Assembly: GCA_947631955.1 (NCBI GenBank)
Contig: CANRNJ010000004.1
Span: 124,001 to 188,000, forward strand
Source: an uncultured Lachnospiraceae bacterium
GTDB taxonomy: Bacteria > Bacillota > Clostridia > Lachnospirales > Lachnospiraceae
Length of the DNA: 64,000 bases
Direction of reading: 5' to 3'
Shown here: one piece after another, positions 52,060-60,258 of the stretch
Layout: each line of letters opens with the position of its first letter
How positions within the stretch are numbered: position 1 is the first letter of the stretch
Notes under the pieces: model-generated
Told to the model about the DNA's origin: nothing
Databases searched by the model: none
The model's input: the letters and a program-made list of their open reading frames with translations, nothing else
Made by a program: the position numbers and the translations under genes

Positions 52060-53781
52060 ATGGGCTACAGAGAACAATTTGATTTTTGGTTAGAAGACTC
52101 TTACTTTGACGACGCTACCAAACAGGAGCTTCTTGCGATCAGAAACAACGAAGAGGAAGTGGAAGACCGCTTCTATAAGGAACTTGAGTTCGGAACCGGC
52201 GGTCTGCGCGGCGTGATCGGTGCAGGTACGAACCGCATGAATATCTATACGGTCCGCAAAGCGACACAGGGACTTGCCAACTACATAAAGAAGCAGGGCG
52301 GAGAGGCGAAAGGAGTTGCCATCGCCTATGATTCCAGACGGAAATCGCCTGAATTTGCGGATGAAGCCGCGCTTTGTCTTGCGGCAAACGGGATCAAGGC
52401 ATATGTGTTTGACGCGCTGCGGCCTACGCCGGAGCTGTCGTTTGCCCTGAGAGAATTGGGCTGCGTATCGGGTATTGTTATCACGGCCAGCCATAATCCG
52501 CCGGAGTATAACGGCTACAAGTGCTATTGGGAGGACGGCGCGCAGGTCACCGCTCCCAAAGATAAAGAGATCATCACGGAAGTCAAGAATGTGACCGATT
52601 ATCATACGGTCAAGACCATGAGTAAGGAGGAGGCCGTAAAAGCAGGGCTCTATGTTGTTATCGGCAAAGAGATCGACGACAAATACATGGCCGAACTGAA
52701 GAAACAGATCATTCATCCGGATGTGATCAAGGAAATGGCGGAAGATATGAAGATCGTCTACTCGCCTTTTAACGGAACGGGAAATGTTCCGGTCAGAAGG
52801 ATCCTGTCGGAACTTGGCTTTAAGAATGTGTATGTGGTTCCTGAACAGGAAATGCCCGATCCCGATTTTACCACGCTTGAATACCCCAATCCGGAAGATC
52901 CCAAGGCGTTTACACTGGCCCTTAAACTGGCAAAAGAGAAGAAAGCGGACATTGTTCTGGCGACCGATCCCGACGCCGACCGGCTGGGGATCTATGCACT
53001 GGATACCAGATCCGGAGAATATGTTGCTTTTACGGGCAATATGTCCGGTATGCTGATTGCCGAATACATACTGCGTGAGAGGACCGCGACGGGTACGATG
53101 CCGACGGATCCCGCCCTTGTCACAACGATCGTCACGACGAATATGGCGCGCGCGATCGCGGAAGACTATCATGTGAAGTTTATTGAAGTCCTGACCGGAT
53201 TCAAATATATCGGCGAACAGATCAAGCTCTTTGAACAGAGCGGTTCCAATCATTATGTATTCGGTCTGGAAGAAAGCTACGGATGTCTTGCGGGAACACA
53301 TGCGAGAGATAAAGATGCGGTCGTTGCGGTCATGTGTCTGTGCGAGATGGCGGCATGGTGCAAGAAACACGGCAAGACCGTATGGGATCAGATGATCACA
53401 TTGTATGAGAAGTACGGATACTTCAAAGAAAGCCAGTATTCCATCACGATGAAAGGGATCGACGGCACAAAGCAGATCGAGGAGATCATGAATAAGCTGA
53501 GAAGCAATCCGCCCAAGAATTTCGGGGATCTGAAAGTGAAAGAATTCAGAGATTACGATACGGGCAAGACGCTGAATCTGGAAACCGGAGAAGAAGGCGT
53601 GACAGGACTTCCGAAGTCCAACGTGCTCTACTTTGACCTGACCAACGATTCATGGTGCTGTGCGCGCCCGTCAGGTACGGAGCCGAAGATCAAGTTCTAT
53701 ATGGGCGTTAAGGGCACCGGTCTGGAAGACGCCGAGAAGCGGCTGCAAAAGCTGACGGAAGATCTGAAAGCATATCTTTAA
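52060..53781 (+). CDS. Phosphoglucomutase/phosphomannomutase, alpha-D-phosphohexomutase family
   Basis: 573 residues, the long Bacillota type. The phosphoserine loop is VITASHNPPEYNGYKCYW (Ser about 144), the metal loop is DPDADRLG (about 303), and the C-terminal phosphate-binding loop is ARPSGTEPKIKFYM. It interconverts glucose-6-P and glucose-1-P and so feeds RmlA and UDP-glucose synthesis. ATG 52060 has GGAGGG six bases upstream; an ATG eight codons earlier precedes that site. It sits between a terminator and a strong hairpin, so it may form its own unit, though no promoter is obvious. Confidence 0.95.
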   Translation: MGYREQFDFWLEDSYFDDATKQELLAIRNNEEEVEDRFYKELEFGTGGLRGVIGAGTNRMNIYTVRKATQGLANYIKKQGGEAKGVAIAYDSRRKSPEFADEAALCLAANGIKAYVFDALRPTPELSFALRELGCVSGIVITASHNPPEYNGYKCYWEDGAQVTAPKDKEIITEVKNVTDYHTVKTMSKEEAVKAGLYVVIGKEIDDKYMAELKKQIIHPDVIKEMAEDMKIVYSPFNGTGNVPVRRILSELGFKNVYVVPEQEMPDPDFTTLEYPNPEDPKAFTLALKLAKEKKADIVLATDPDADRLGIYALDTRSGEYVAFTGNMSGMLIAEYILRERTATGTMPTDPALVTTIVTTNMARAIAEDYHVKFIEVLTGFKYIGEQIKLFEQSGSNHYVFGLEESYGCLAGTHARDKDAVVAVMCLCEMAAWCKKHGKTVWDQMITLYEKYGYFKESQYSITMKGIDGTKQIEEIMNKLRSNPPKNFGDLKVKEFRDYDTGKTLNLETGEEGVTGLPKSNVLYFDLTNDSWCCARPSGTEPKIKFYMGVKGTGLEDAEKRLQKLTEDLKAYL

Positions 53782-53794
53782 GGCAAAAAAGGGT

Positions 53795-53821
53795 GTCGCC
53801 CTGCGTATTCTGCAGGGCGAC
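53795..53821 (+). terminator. Perfect 10-base-pair hairpin after phosphoglucomutase
   Basis: GTCGCCCTGC pairs fully with GCAGGGCGAC around a seven-base loop. The downstream T-run is poor (GATCGTTTAT), while an A-run precedes the stem, so it would terminate better on the reverse strand. It may be an attenuator. Confidence 0.4.
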
Positions 53822-53873
53822 GATCGTTTATAGGGCGAAAGACCGCTGCGGCTGCGGATCATGTGGAGAAGAT

Positions 53874-55301
53874 ATGGGTCGTAAGATTTTGAAACTCGAC
53901 AATTTAAAAAAGACCGTGCGCTATTTGAAGAAAAACGGCGTCCGCCATACCTATTATGCGGCGAAAGAACGGATCGGCGAAGAAAGGAAACAGGATTACC
54001 GCTATGAGGAGCCGCTGCGGGAGATCTTGGAAAAACAGCGGGAGGAATCCGTGGGCTGGGAGGATATGTTCAGTATCGTCGTGCCAGCCTACGAAACCGA
54101 TGAAGGTTTTCTGCGGGAAATGCTGGATTCCGTGATCAGACAGAGTTATCCCAAATGGGAGCTGGTCATTGTCGATGCGGGCAGAAGCGGTACGGTCAGT
54201 AAAGCTGTGGAGGAAAGATCCGCGCAGACCGGCGGCCGGCGCATTAAATATATGCATCTGGAGGAAAATAAGGGCATAGCGGAGAATACGAATGTGGGGA
54301 TCGGACTGGCCGGAGGGAATTATATCGCACTGTTGGATCATGACGATCTTCTCGCGCCGGACGCCCTTTATCATATGGCTGCGGCGCTGCGGCGCCTGCG
54401 GCGGCAGGGGACGGAACCAGTGCTGCTTTATACGGATGAAGACAAATATGACGATGGAGCAAAGCGGTATCTGGCGCCCAATAAGAAAGAAAAATTTAAT
54501 CTGGATTTAATTTTATCGAATAATTACATGTGTCATTTTATGGCAGTCGAGGCACAGACATTCAAAAGATTCGGTCTGCGCAGGGAATTTGACGGCGCGC
54601 AGGACTATGATCTGGTATTGCGGATCATCGGCAGTCTGTACGGAAAAACAGCGGATCGGGAATGGGAGCAGAAGGTTGTCCACATTCCGAGAGTGCTGTA
54701 TCATTGGCGGTGCCATGCCGGTTCTACCGCGGGCAATACCGCCAGCAAGTCCTATGCCTATGAGGCCGGGCGGAAAGCGCTTCTGGAGTTCTGCATGCGT
54801 CAAAACTGGAATGTCCGGGTGGAGCACAGCCTGCATCTGGGCTTCTATGAGATCACCTATCTGCCGGATATCCTGACAGCCAGAGAAGATGTGGGCATCG
54901 TGTGCGGCAGCCTGCTGGATGCCCGCGGCAGGATCTGTTCGGGAGCCATGACGCAGGACGGAAAAATCATGTATGAAGGGCTGCATAAGGAATACAGCGG
55001 CGGGTCCACACATCGGGCCGCATTGAAGCAGGACGTGGAGGCGGCCGATATACGGTGCCTGCGGGTCCGGCCGGAATTGAGGGACGCGTATGAGCAGATC
55101 ACGGGTCTGGCGTACGGCGAACGCAGGGTCCGCTGCCTGACGGCGTCCACAGGCAGAGAGGTCCGTATAGCGGATGCAACAGGCCTGTCCTGTGACGAAG
55201 CGGGATACCGCAGGCTCAGTATAGAACTTGGCCGCGCGGCGGCAAAACGAGGATACCGCATCCTGTGGGATCCGAAAATGACAGTGCGCTGTGACGGATA
55301 G
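53874..55301 (+). CDS. GT2 glycosyltransferase with partial second domain
   Basis: 475 residues. Basic N-terminus, then a GT-A domain opening with FSIVVPAYETDEGFLREML (about 64) and containing LLDHDDLLAPDALYH (about 154-168), then YTDEDKYDD. The C-terminal ~150 residues resemble the beginning of a second GT2 domain but lack its DxD core, ending in a small alpha-beta part. ATG 53874 has GGAG six bases upstream. The next GT2 gene, 11 bases on, has a domain of the missing kind, so the pair may act together like the two halves of the 49962 protein. Confidence 0.85.
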   Translation: MGRKILKLDNLKKTVRYLKKNGVRHTYYAAKERIGEERKQDYRYEEPLREILEKQREESVGWEDMFSIVVPAYETDEGFLREMLDSVIRQSYPKWELVIVDAGRSGTVSKAVEERSAQTGGRRIKYMHLEENKGIAENTNVGIGLAGGNYIALLDHDDLLAPDALYHMAAALRRLRRQGTEPVLLYTDEDKYDDGAKRYLAPNKKEKFNLDLILSNNYMCHFMAVEAQTFKRFGLRREFDGAQDYDLVLRIIGSLYGKTADREWEQKVVHIPRVLYHWRCHAGSTAGNTASKSYAYEAGRKALLEFCMRQNWNVRVEHSLHLGFYEITYLPDILTAREDVGIVCGSLLDARGRICSGAMTQDGKIMYEGLHKEYSGGSTHRAALKQDVEAADIRCLRVRPELRDAYEQITGLAYGERRVRCLTASTGREVRIADATGLSCDEAGYRRLSIELGRAAAKRGYRILWDPKMTVRCDG

Positions 55302-55312
55302 GAGGAAATGGG

Positions 55313-56293
55313 ATGGAGCGGCCGATACGGTCCACGATCGTGATACCGAATTACAACGGAATGAAATATATAGAAGACTGCCTTTTGTCACTGGACGGCG
55401 AACCGGCGCACATCATCGTGGTGGACAACGGTTCCACGGATGGCAGCAGACAGCTTGTCCGGGACCGTTTTCCTCAGGTTGAATTGATCTGTCTGGATAA
55501 AAATTACGGTTTCTGCAGGGCGGTCAATGCCGGGATCGAAGGATCAAAAACAACATATGTTATTTTATTAAACAACGACACTACGGTGGCTCCGGGATTC
55601 GTGCGGGCCTTGGAACGTCCTCTGGAAACACATCCGGAAGTGTTTTCGGGATCGGCCCAGATGAGAAATATGCACCGCCCGGAAGTGATGGACGACGCCG
55701 GTGATCTATACTGCGCGCTCGGTTGGGCGTTCGCCAGAGGAAAAGACAAGCCGGTCCGTGACTATCAGCAGGGGCGGAGGATCTTTGCGGCGTGCGGCGG
55801 AGCGGCCATTTATCGGCGGAAGCTGTTCGGGGAGATCGGGCTGATGGATGAAACCCATTTCGCTTATCTGGAGGATATCGATATCGGATACCGGGCGCGG
55901 ATCCACGGCTATGTCAATCTGTATATTCCGGAGGCGGTGGTCTTCCACGCGGGCAGCGGGGCGAGTGGCTCCCGGTACAATGCCTTTAAGGCGTCGTTGG
56001 CTTCCAGAAACAGCATATACCTGATCTACAAGAACATGCCGCCGCTGCAGATCCTTATCAACCTGCCGTTTCTGACCGCCGGTTATATAGTCAAAACCGT
56101 GTTCTTTATCAGAAAAGGACTGGGCGCGGCTTATCTGAAAGGGCTCCGGCAAGGCTTTGCTTTGTGCGGGTCCGAACGGGCCGGATCCAAAAGGATACGT
56201 TTCCGCAGAGAGAACCTGTGTCATTATTTCCGGATCCAGATGGAATTATGGTGCAATCTGTGGCGCCGGCTGGAGGAGTGCCGCCGCGGCTGA
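55313..56293 (+). CDS. GT2 glycosyltransferase, WbbL/rhamnosyltransferase-like
   Basis: 326 residues. STIVIPNYNGMKYIEDCL opens the GT-A domain; VVDNGSTDGS, LLNNDTTVAPGF (DxD position about 85-96) and FAYLEDIDIGYRARIHGY follow. The C-terminal ~90 residues contain an amphipathic or membrane-associated helix (PPLQILINLPFLTAGYIV) and basic patches, as in WbbL-type rhamnosyltransferases. Ribosome site AGGA lies upstream of the ATG. Likely transfers rhamnose to a lipid-linked acceptor at the membrane surface. Confidence 0.88.
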   Translation: MERPIRSTIVIPNYNGMKYIEDCLLSLDGEPAHIIVVDNGSTDGSRQLVRDRFPQVELICLDKNYGFCRAVNAGIEGSKTTYVILLNNDTTVAPGFVRALERPLETHPEVFSGSAQMRNMHRPEVMDDAGDLYCALGWAFARGKDKPVRDYQQGRRIFAACGGAAIYRRKLFGEIGLMDETHFAYLEDIDIGYRARIHGYVNLYIPEAVVFHAGSGASGSRYNAFKASLASRNSIYLIYKNMPPLQILINLPFLTAGYIVKTVFFIRKGLGAAYLKGLRQGFALCGSERAGSKRIRFRRENLCHYFRIQMELWCNLWRRLEECRRG

Positions 56294-56336
56294 TCGCGTA
56301 TGGATGCGGCGCGCGGCGCCGGGATCGCATCAAATG

Positions 56337-56365
56337 TTGTTTTTTTAGACAAAATATTGTATGAT
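56337..56365 (+). promoter_or_regulatory. Promoter for the glycosylphosphotransferase gene
   Basis: TTGTTT and TATGAT are 17 bases apart; transcription would begin about 15 bases before ATG 56387. This supports the later start. Confidence 0.6.
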
Positions 56366-56386
56366 ACGAGCATAGAGGCTTGGGGT

Positions 56387-57796
56387 ATGATCAAAGATAA
56401 TCAGAAGTATTTCAACAGGCTGCATGTAGTTTTGGATGCTGCGATCATAGTGATTTCCTATATGCTGGCATGGTATTTACGGTTTGCCAGTCCTTTTTCC
56501 GACATCGGCGAAAACGTCGGGGTCCTTTCCGCGCGCACCTATTTTCAGATGCTCTATGTGATCGTGCCGGGTTATCTGATCCTTTATTACAACTTCAATC
56601 TGTATACGCCAAAGCGGGCGACCGTGCATAAGTACGAGATACTCAACATTTTTCAGGCTAATGTGGTAGGACTGATCCTTTTGATGGCAGGCTGGTATCT
56701 CGTCGCACAGATCCATTTCTCCCGTGCCATGATGGCGTATTTTTTTGTGATCAATATTCTGCTGACGAACGTCGGGCGCTCCCTGATAAGGGCGCTGCTG
56801 CAGTATTTCCGTGAAAAGGGCTACAATCTCAAATACATCCTTCTGGTCGGCTATTCCCGCGCGGCGGAGGAATACATCAACCGCATCAACTCCAATCCAC
56901 AGTGGGGCTATGTCGTGCGGGGGATCTTGGACGACAGCGTGCCGAGGGGAACGGTCTATAAGGGCGTCAAGGTGGTGGGAACGATCGAGAACCTGCTCTA
57001 TATCCTTCCGGAGAATAAACTGGACGAGATCGCGATCACCCTGTCGCTGAAAGATTATGACGATCTGGAGCGGATCGTGGATATCTGTGAAAATTCCGGC
57101 GTCCATACGAAGTTCATCCCCGATTACAACAGCATGTTCCCAAGCAGACCGTACACGGAGGACCTGATGGGCCTCCCGGTCATCAACATCCGTTATGTGC
57201 CTCTCACCAATACGCTGAACTGGGTGGCTAAGAGAGTGGTGGATGTGGCGGTTTCGCTGGTCGGACTGGTGATCGCATCCCCGGTCATGCTGGCTGCGGC
57301 GGCCGCCGTCGGGTGCACGTCGCGCGGGCCGATCATTTTTAAACAGGAGCGGATCGGGCTGCACAACAAACCGTTCAAGATGTACAAATTCCGCACGATG
57401 AAGGTACAGAAACAGGCGGCGGAAGAGCAGGCTTGGACGACCAAGGATGATCCGCGGGTGACAAAAGTCGGCAGATTCCTGAGGCGGACAAGCATTGACG
57501 AACTTCCGCAGCTGTTCAATATCCTGAGGGGCGATATGAGCGTGGTGGGTCCCAGACCGGAAAGACCGCAGTTCGTGGAGAAATTCAAGGAGGAGATACC
57601 GCGCTACATGGTAAAGCATCAGGTCAGACCCGGACTCACCGGATGGGCGCAGATCAACGGCTACCGGGGCGACACTTCCATCAAACGGAGAATCGAGTAC
57701 GATATCTTCTATATTGAAAACTGGACGATGTCTTTTGATATCAAGATCATGTTCCTTACGATTTTTAAAGGATTCATAAATAAAAACGCCTATTAG
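56387..57796 (+). CDS. Undecaprenyl-phosphate glycosylphosphotransferase (WbaP/WcaJ family)
   Basis: 469 residues. Four or five N-terminal membrane helices (about 12-140), a Rossmann-like middle domain, another helix, then the bacterial sugar transferase domain. FKQERIGLHNKPFKMYKFRTM, DELPQLFNILRGDMSVVGPR and GLTGWAQINGYRGDT are its hallmark blocks. It starts glycan synthesis by moving a sugar-phosphate to undecaprenyl phosphate. ATG 56387 is chosen over an upstream frame because a promoter lies between them. It probably primes the polymer exported by Wzm/Wzt or the PglK-like transporter. Confidence 0.95.
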   Translation: MIKDNQKYFNRLHVVLDAAIIVISYMLAWYLRFASPFSDIGENVGVLSARTYFQMLYVIVPGYLILYYNFNLYTPKRATVHKYEILNIFQANVVGLILLMAGWYLVAQIHFSRAMMAYFFVINILLTNVGRSLIRALLQYFREKGYNLKYILLVGYSRAAEEYINRINSNPQWGYVVRGILDDSVPRGTVYKGVKVVGTIENLLYILPENKLDEIAITLSLKDYDDLERIVDICENSGVHTKFIPDYNSMFPSRPYTEDLMGLPVINIRYVPLTNTLNWVAKRVVDVAVSLVGLVIASPVMLAAAAAVGCTSRGPIIFKQERIGLHNKPFKMYKFRTMKVQKQAAEEQAWTTKDDPRVTKVGRFLRRTSIDELPQLFNILRGDMSVVGPRPERPQFVEKFKEEIPRYMVKHQVRPGLTGWAQINGYRGDTSIKRRIEYDIFYIENWTMSFDIKIMFLTIFKGFINKNAY

Positions 57797-57841
57797 TGAG
57801 ATACTATTTGGAAAATCGGAACGGGTTTCTTAATTCTTAAA

Positions 57842-57868
57842 AAGAACGCATCATTTGCTTAAGAACGC
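57842..57868 (+). promoter_or_regulatory. Direct repeat upstream of the LCP promoter
   Basis: AAGAACGC occurs at 57842-57849 and 57861-57868, each preceded by CTTAA, just before the -35. The spacing of about two helical turns (19 bases) suits a regulator dimer. Confidence 0.4.
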
Positions 57869-57877
57869 GTTAATAGG

Positions 57878-57905
57878 TTGCAATTATATCAAGATGTAGT
57901 ATAAT
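57878..57905 (+). promoter_or_regulatory. Promoter for the LCP gene
   Basis: TTGCAA and a perfect TATAAT are 16 bases apart, giving a leader of about 95 bases before ATG 58007. Confidence 0.6.
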
Positions 57906-58006
57906 CATAGATAAGTGTACGCTACAGCTTGATTTTTGCGTAAACTTATGAGAAAATATGATCTGGCGGTATTTTACGATTTTTTAGAATTAAGGGAGTA
58001 CAGCAC

Positions 58007-59239
58007 ATGGCCAAGTATATGGAAGATGAATATGAAGAGGAACGTCCGAAAAAGAAATCCGCTTCCGGGAGCAGCAAAAACGGCAGGAAGCCTTCCGGCG
58101 GCAAGAGTTCCGGCGGGAAAAGTTCCAACAGAAACTCAGGCGCCAAGAGCACAAACGGTAAAGGTTCGGGCAAAAAAGGTTCGAGCAGGAAGCAGAAGGC
58201 AAGAAAACAGCGCAGGAGGATCATTATTTTTGTCATTGAGATCATCATCCTTGTGATAGCGGTCGTCGTTCTCTACAGTGTCCTGACGGCGACAAAAGGC
58301 GGCAAGATGGAGATCGAGGAAGAAGATATCATCATCAACGAAACGGTTAAGCAGGAACAGGAAGAAACGATGAAAGGGTATCGCAACATTGCTCTGTTCG
58401 GCGTGGATTCGACTACCGGCGCCCTGACGAAGAACACGCGGAGCGACTCGATCATGATCGCTTCGATCAATCAGGATACGGGTGAATGTAAGCTGGTATC
58501 GGTATATCGCGATACTTATCTGAACCTGAGCAACGACTCTTATAATAAATGCAACGCCGCATATGCCAAGGGCGGTCCGGAGATGGCGATCAATATGCTG
58601 AACATGAATCTGGACATGAACATCACCGATTTTGTCACCGTAGGTTTTGCGGGACTGACAGATACCATCGACGCTCTGGGCGGCGTCTATATCGATGTGG
58701 ACGGGGCGGAGATCGATCATGTGAACAGCTACCAGTACTGTATGGCGGAGAATCTGAAACGCGACTACACGCCGGTAGAAAACACCGGTTATCAGCTGCT
58801 GAACGGTCTTCAGGCTACGGGATACTGCCGTGTCAGATACACCGCAGGCGACGATTTCAAGAGAGCGGAAAGACAGCGGGAAGTCTTAAGCGCGGTAGCG
58901 GATCAGGCGAAGAAGGCTTCCGTGACAAAGCTGACCGATACGGCTCAGGCTGTATTTGAAGAAACCTATACATCTCTGGATCTGTCGGAGATCGTTGAGA
59001 TGCTGGGCGATATAAGCAAGTATTATATTTCCGATACGGCCGGATTCCCGCAGGAGTCCAACCGTGCGACGGGAACGATCGGATCGAAAGGTTCCTGTGT
59101 CGTTCCGGTCAATCTGGAAGAAAATGTCAAATGGCTGCACCAGTTCCTGTTTGACGATTATGATTATGAACCGTCTGCCACGGTAAAAACATGCAGCGAC
59201 CAGATCTATTCCGATACAAACGGATATCTGAATAAATAA
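58007..59239 (+). CDS. LytR-CpsA-Psr (LCP) glycopolymer ligase with polybasic head
   Basis: 410 residues. The first ~68 residues are rich in Ser, Lys and Gly and strongly basic; a membrane helix follows (about 70-92), then the exterior LCP domain. IALFGVDSTTG, RSDSIMIASI (Arg and Asp for pyrophosphate and metal), KLVSVYRDTYL and RYTAGDDFKRAERQREVL are the conserved blocks. LCP proteins transfer lipid-diphosphate-linked glycans to peptidoglycan. AGGGAG lies eight bases before the ATG. Its position after the glycosylphosphotransferase suggests it attaches this locus's polymer. Confidence 0.95.
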   Translation: MAKYMEDEYEEERPKKKSASGSSKNGRKPSGGKSSGGKSSNRNSGAKSTNGKGSGKKGSSRKQKARKQRRRIIIFVIEIIILVIAVVVLYSVLTATKGGKMEIEEEDIIINETVKQEQEETMKGYRNIALFGVDSTTGALTKNTRSDSIMIASINQDTGECKLVSVYRDTYLNLSNDSYNKCNAAYAKGGPEMAINMLNMNLDMNITDFVTVGFAGLTDTIDALGGVYIDVDGAEIDHVNSYQYCMAENLKRDYTPVENTGYQLLNGLQATGYCRVRYTAGDDFKRAERQREVLSAVADQAKKASVTKLTDTAQAVFEETYTSLDLSEIVEMLGDISKYYISDTAGFPQESNRATGTIGSKGSCVVPVNLEENVKWLHQFLFDDYDYEPSATVKTCSDQIYSDTNGYLNK

Positions 59240-59244
59240 GCAGA

Positions 59245-59275
59245 GCAAAGGGGCCGGTTTTGTTGGCCCTTTCGC
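59245..59275 (+). terminator. Weak hairpin after the LCP gene
   Basis: AAAGGG(G)CC pairs with GGCCCTTT with one bulge, extended by GC/GC outside. No clean T-run follows, so termination would be partial. Confidence 0.3.
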
Positions 59276-59296
59276 TTTCGGAGGGGAAAAGCGGAC

Positions 59297-60226
59297 GTGG
59301 ATAAGGTAGATGTTATCATCCCCGTATACAAGCCGGATCAAAAGTTTCTGACGCTGATCGAACGGTTGGAGGAGCAGAGCGTTTCGGTAAACCGTATCAT
59401 TATCATGAACACGGAGCAGAAATATTTTGACCGGTTGTTTTATGGCACTTCTTATAAGAAAGATTATCATAATATTGTGGTAAAGCATCTGTCAAAACGG
59501 GAGTTTGATCATGGAAAGACCAGAAACCGGGGCGTACAGTGCTCGGACGCGGATTATTTTGTCATGATGACCCAAGATGCGGTACCGGCGGACCGGAACC
59601 TTCTGGAGGAACTGTTGAAGCCTCTTCATGAAGAGAAGACCGCCGCCGCATACGCGCGGCAGCTTGCGGACGAATCGTGCAGCGAAGCCGAGAAATATAC
59701 GCGGGCCTTCAATTATCCGGACCGCCCGGCGGTCAAGACCAAAGCGGATCTGGAGAAACTCGGCGTCAAGACGTTTTTCTGTTCCAATGTGTGCGCGGCT
59801 TACAACAGAGCGATATTTGACGTATTGGGCGGTTTTGTCAAACATACAATATTCAATGAGGATATGATCTATGCCGCGAAGGCGATAGAGAAAGGCTACA
59901 GCATCGCGTATGCCGCCGGAGCCAAAGTGTATCATTCGCATGAATACAGCTTTCGGGAACAGTTTCACAGGAATTTTGATCTGGGCGTGTCGCAGGCGCA
60001 GCATCCCGAAGTGTTTGCGGCATATCCTTCCGAATCGGAGGGGATCCGTCTGGTAAAGCAGACCGTGCGGCATTTGTGGGAAGTCCACAGGAAGAAGGAG
60101 ATCCCCGCCGTGGTCATGCAGAGCGCGTTTAAATATGCGGGTTATACATTGGGAAAACACTATTATATGTTACCGGGGAGATTCGTGACGGCGATGTCTT
60201 CCAACAAAGATTACTGGAAATTCTAA
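59297..60226 (+). CDS. GT2 glycosyltransferase, rhamnosyltransferase-like
   Basis: 309 residues. VDVIIPVYKPDQKFLTLIER opens the GT-A domain; SKREFDHGKTRNRGV (about 74-88) and MMTQDAVPADRNLLEEL (DxD replaced by QDA) are typical of rhamnan-assembly GT2 proteins such as RfbF/RgpB types. FNEDMIYAAKAIEKGY follows. The start is GTG 59297 with GGAGGGG about ten bases upstream. It lies 32 bases before glmS and probably shares its transcript. It likely adds rhamnose in the backbone. Confidence 0.88.
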   Translation: MDKVDVIIPVYKPDQKFLTLIERLEEQSVSVNRIIIMNTEQKYFDRLFYGTSYKKDYHNIVVKHLSKREFDHGKTRNRGVQCSDADYFVMMTQDAVPADRNLLEELLKPLHEEKTAAAYARQLADESCSEAEKYTRAFNYPDRPAVKTKADLEKLGVKTFFCSNVCAAYNRAIFDVLGGFVKHTIFNEDMIYAAKAIEKGYSIAYAAGAKVYHSHEYSFREQFHRNFDLGVSQAQHPEVFAAYPSESEGIRLVKQTVRHLWEVHRKKEIPAVVMQSAFKYAGYTLGKHYYMLPGRFVTAMSSNKDYWKF

Positions 60227-60258
60227 AACAGGGCGGCATACGCCGGGAGGGATAAAGC

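Noticed and set aside
60227..60258. glmS ribozyme upstream of glmS
   Set aside because: Many Bacillota have one, but only 32 bases separate the upstream stop and the glmS start, too short for the ribozyme.
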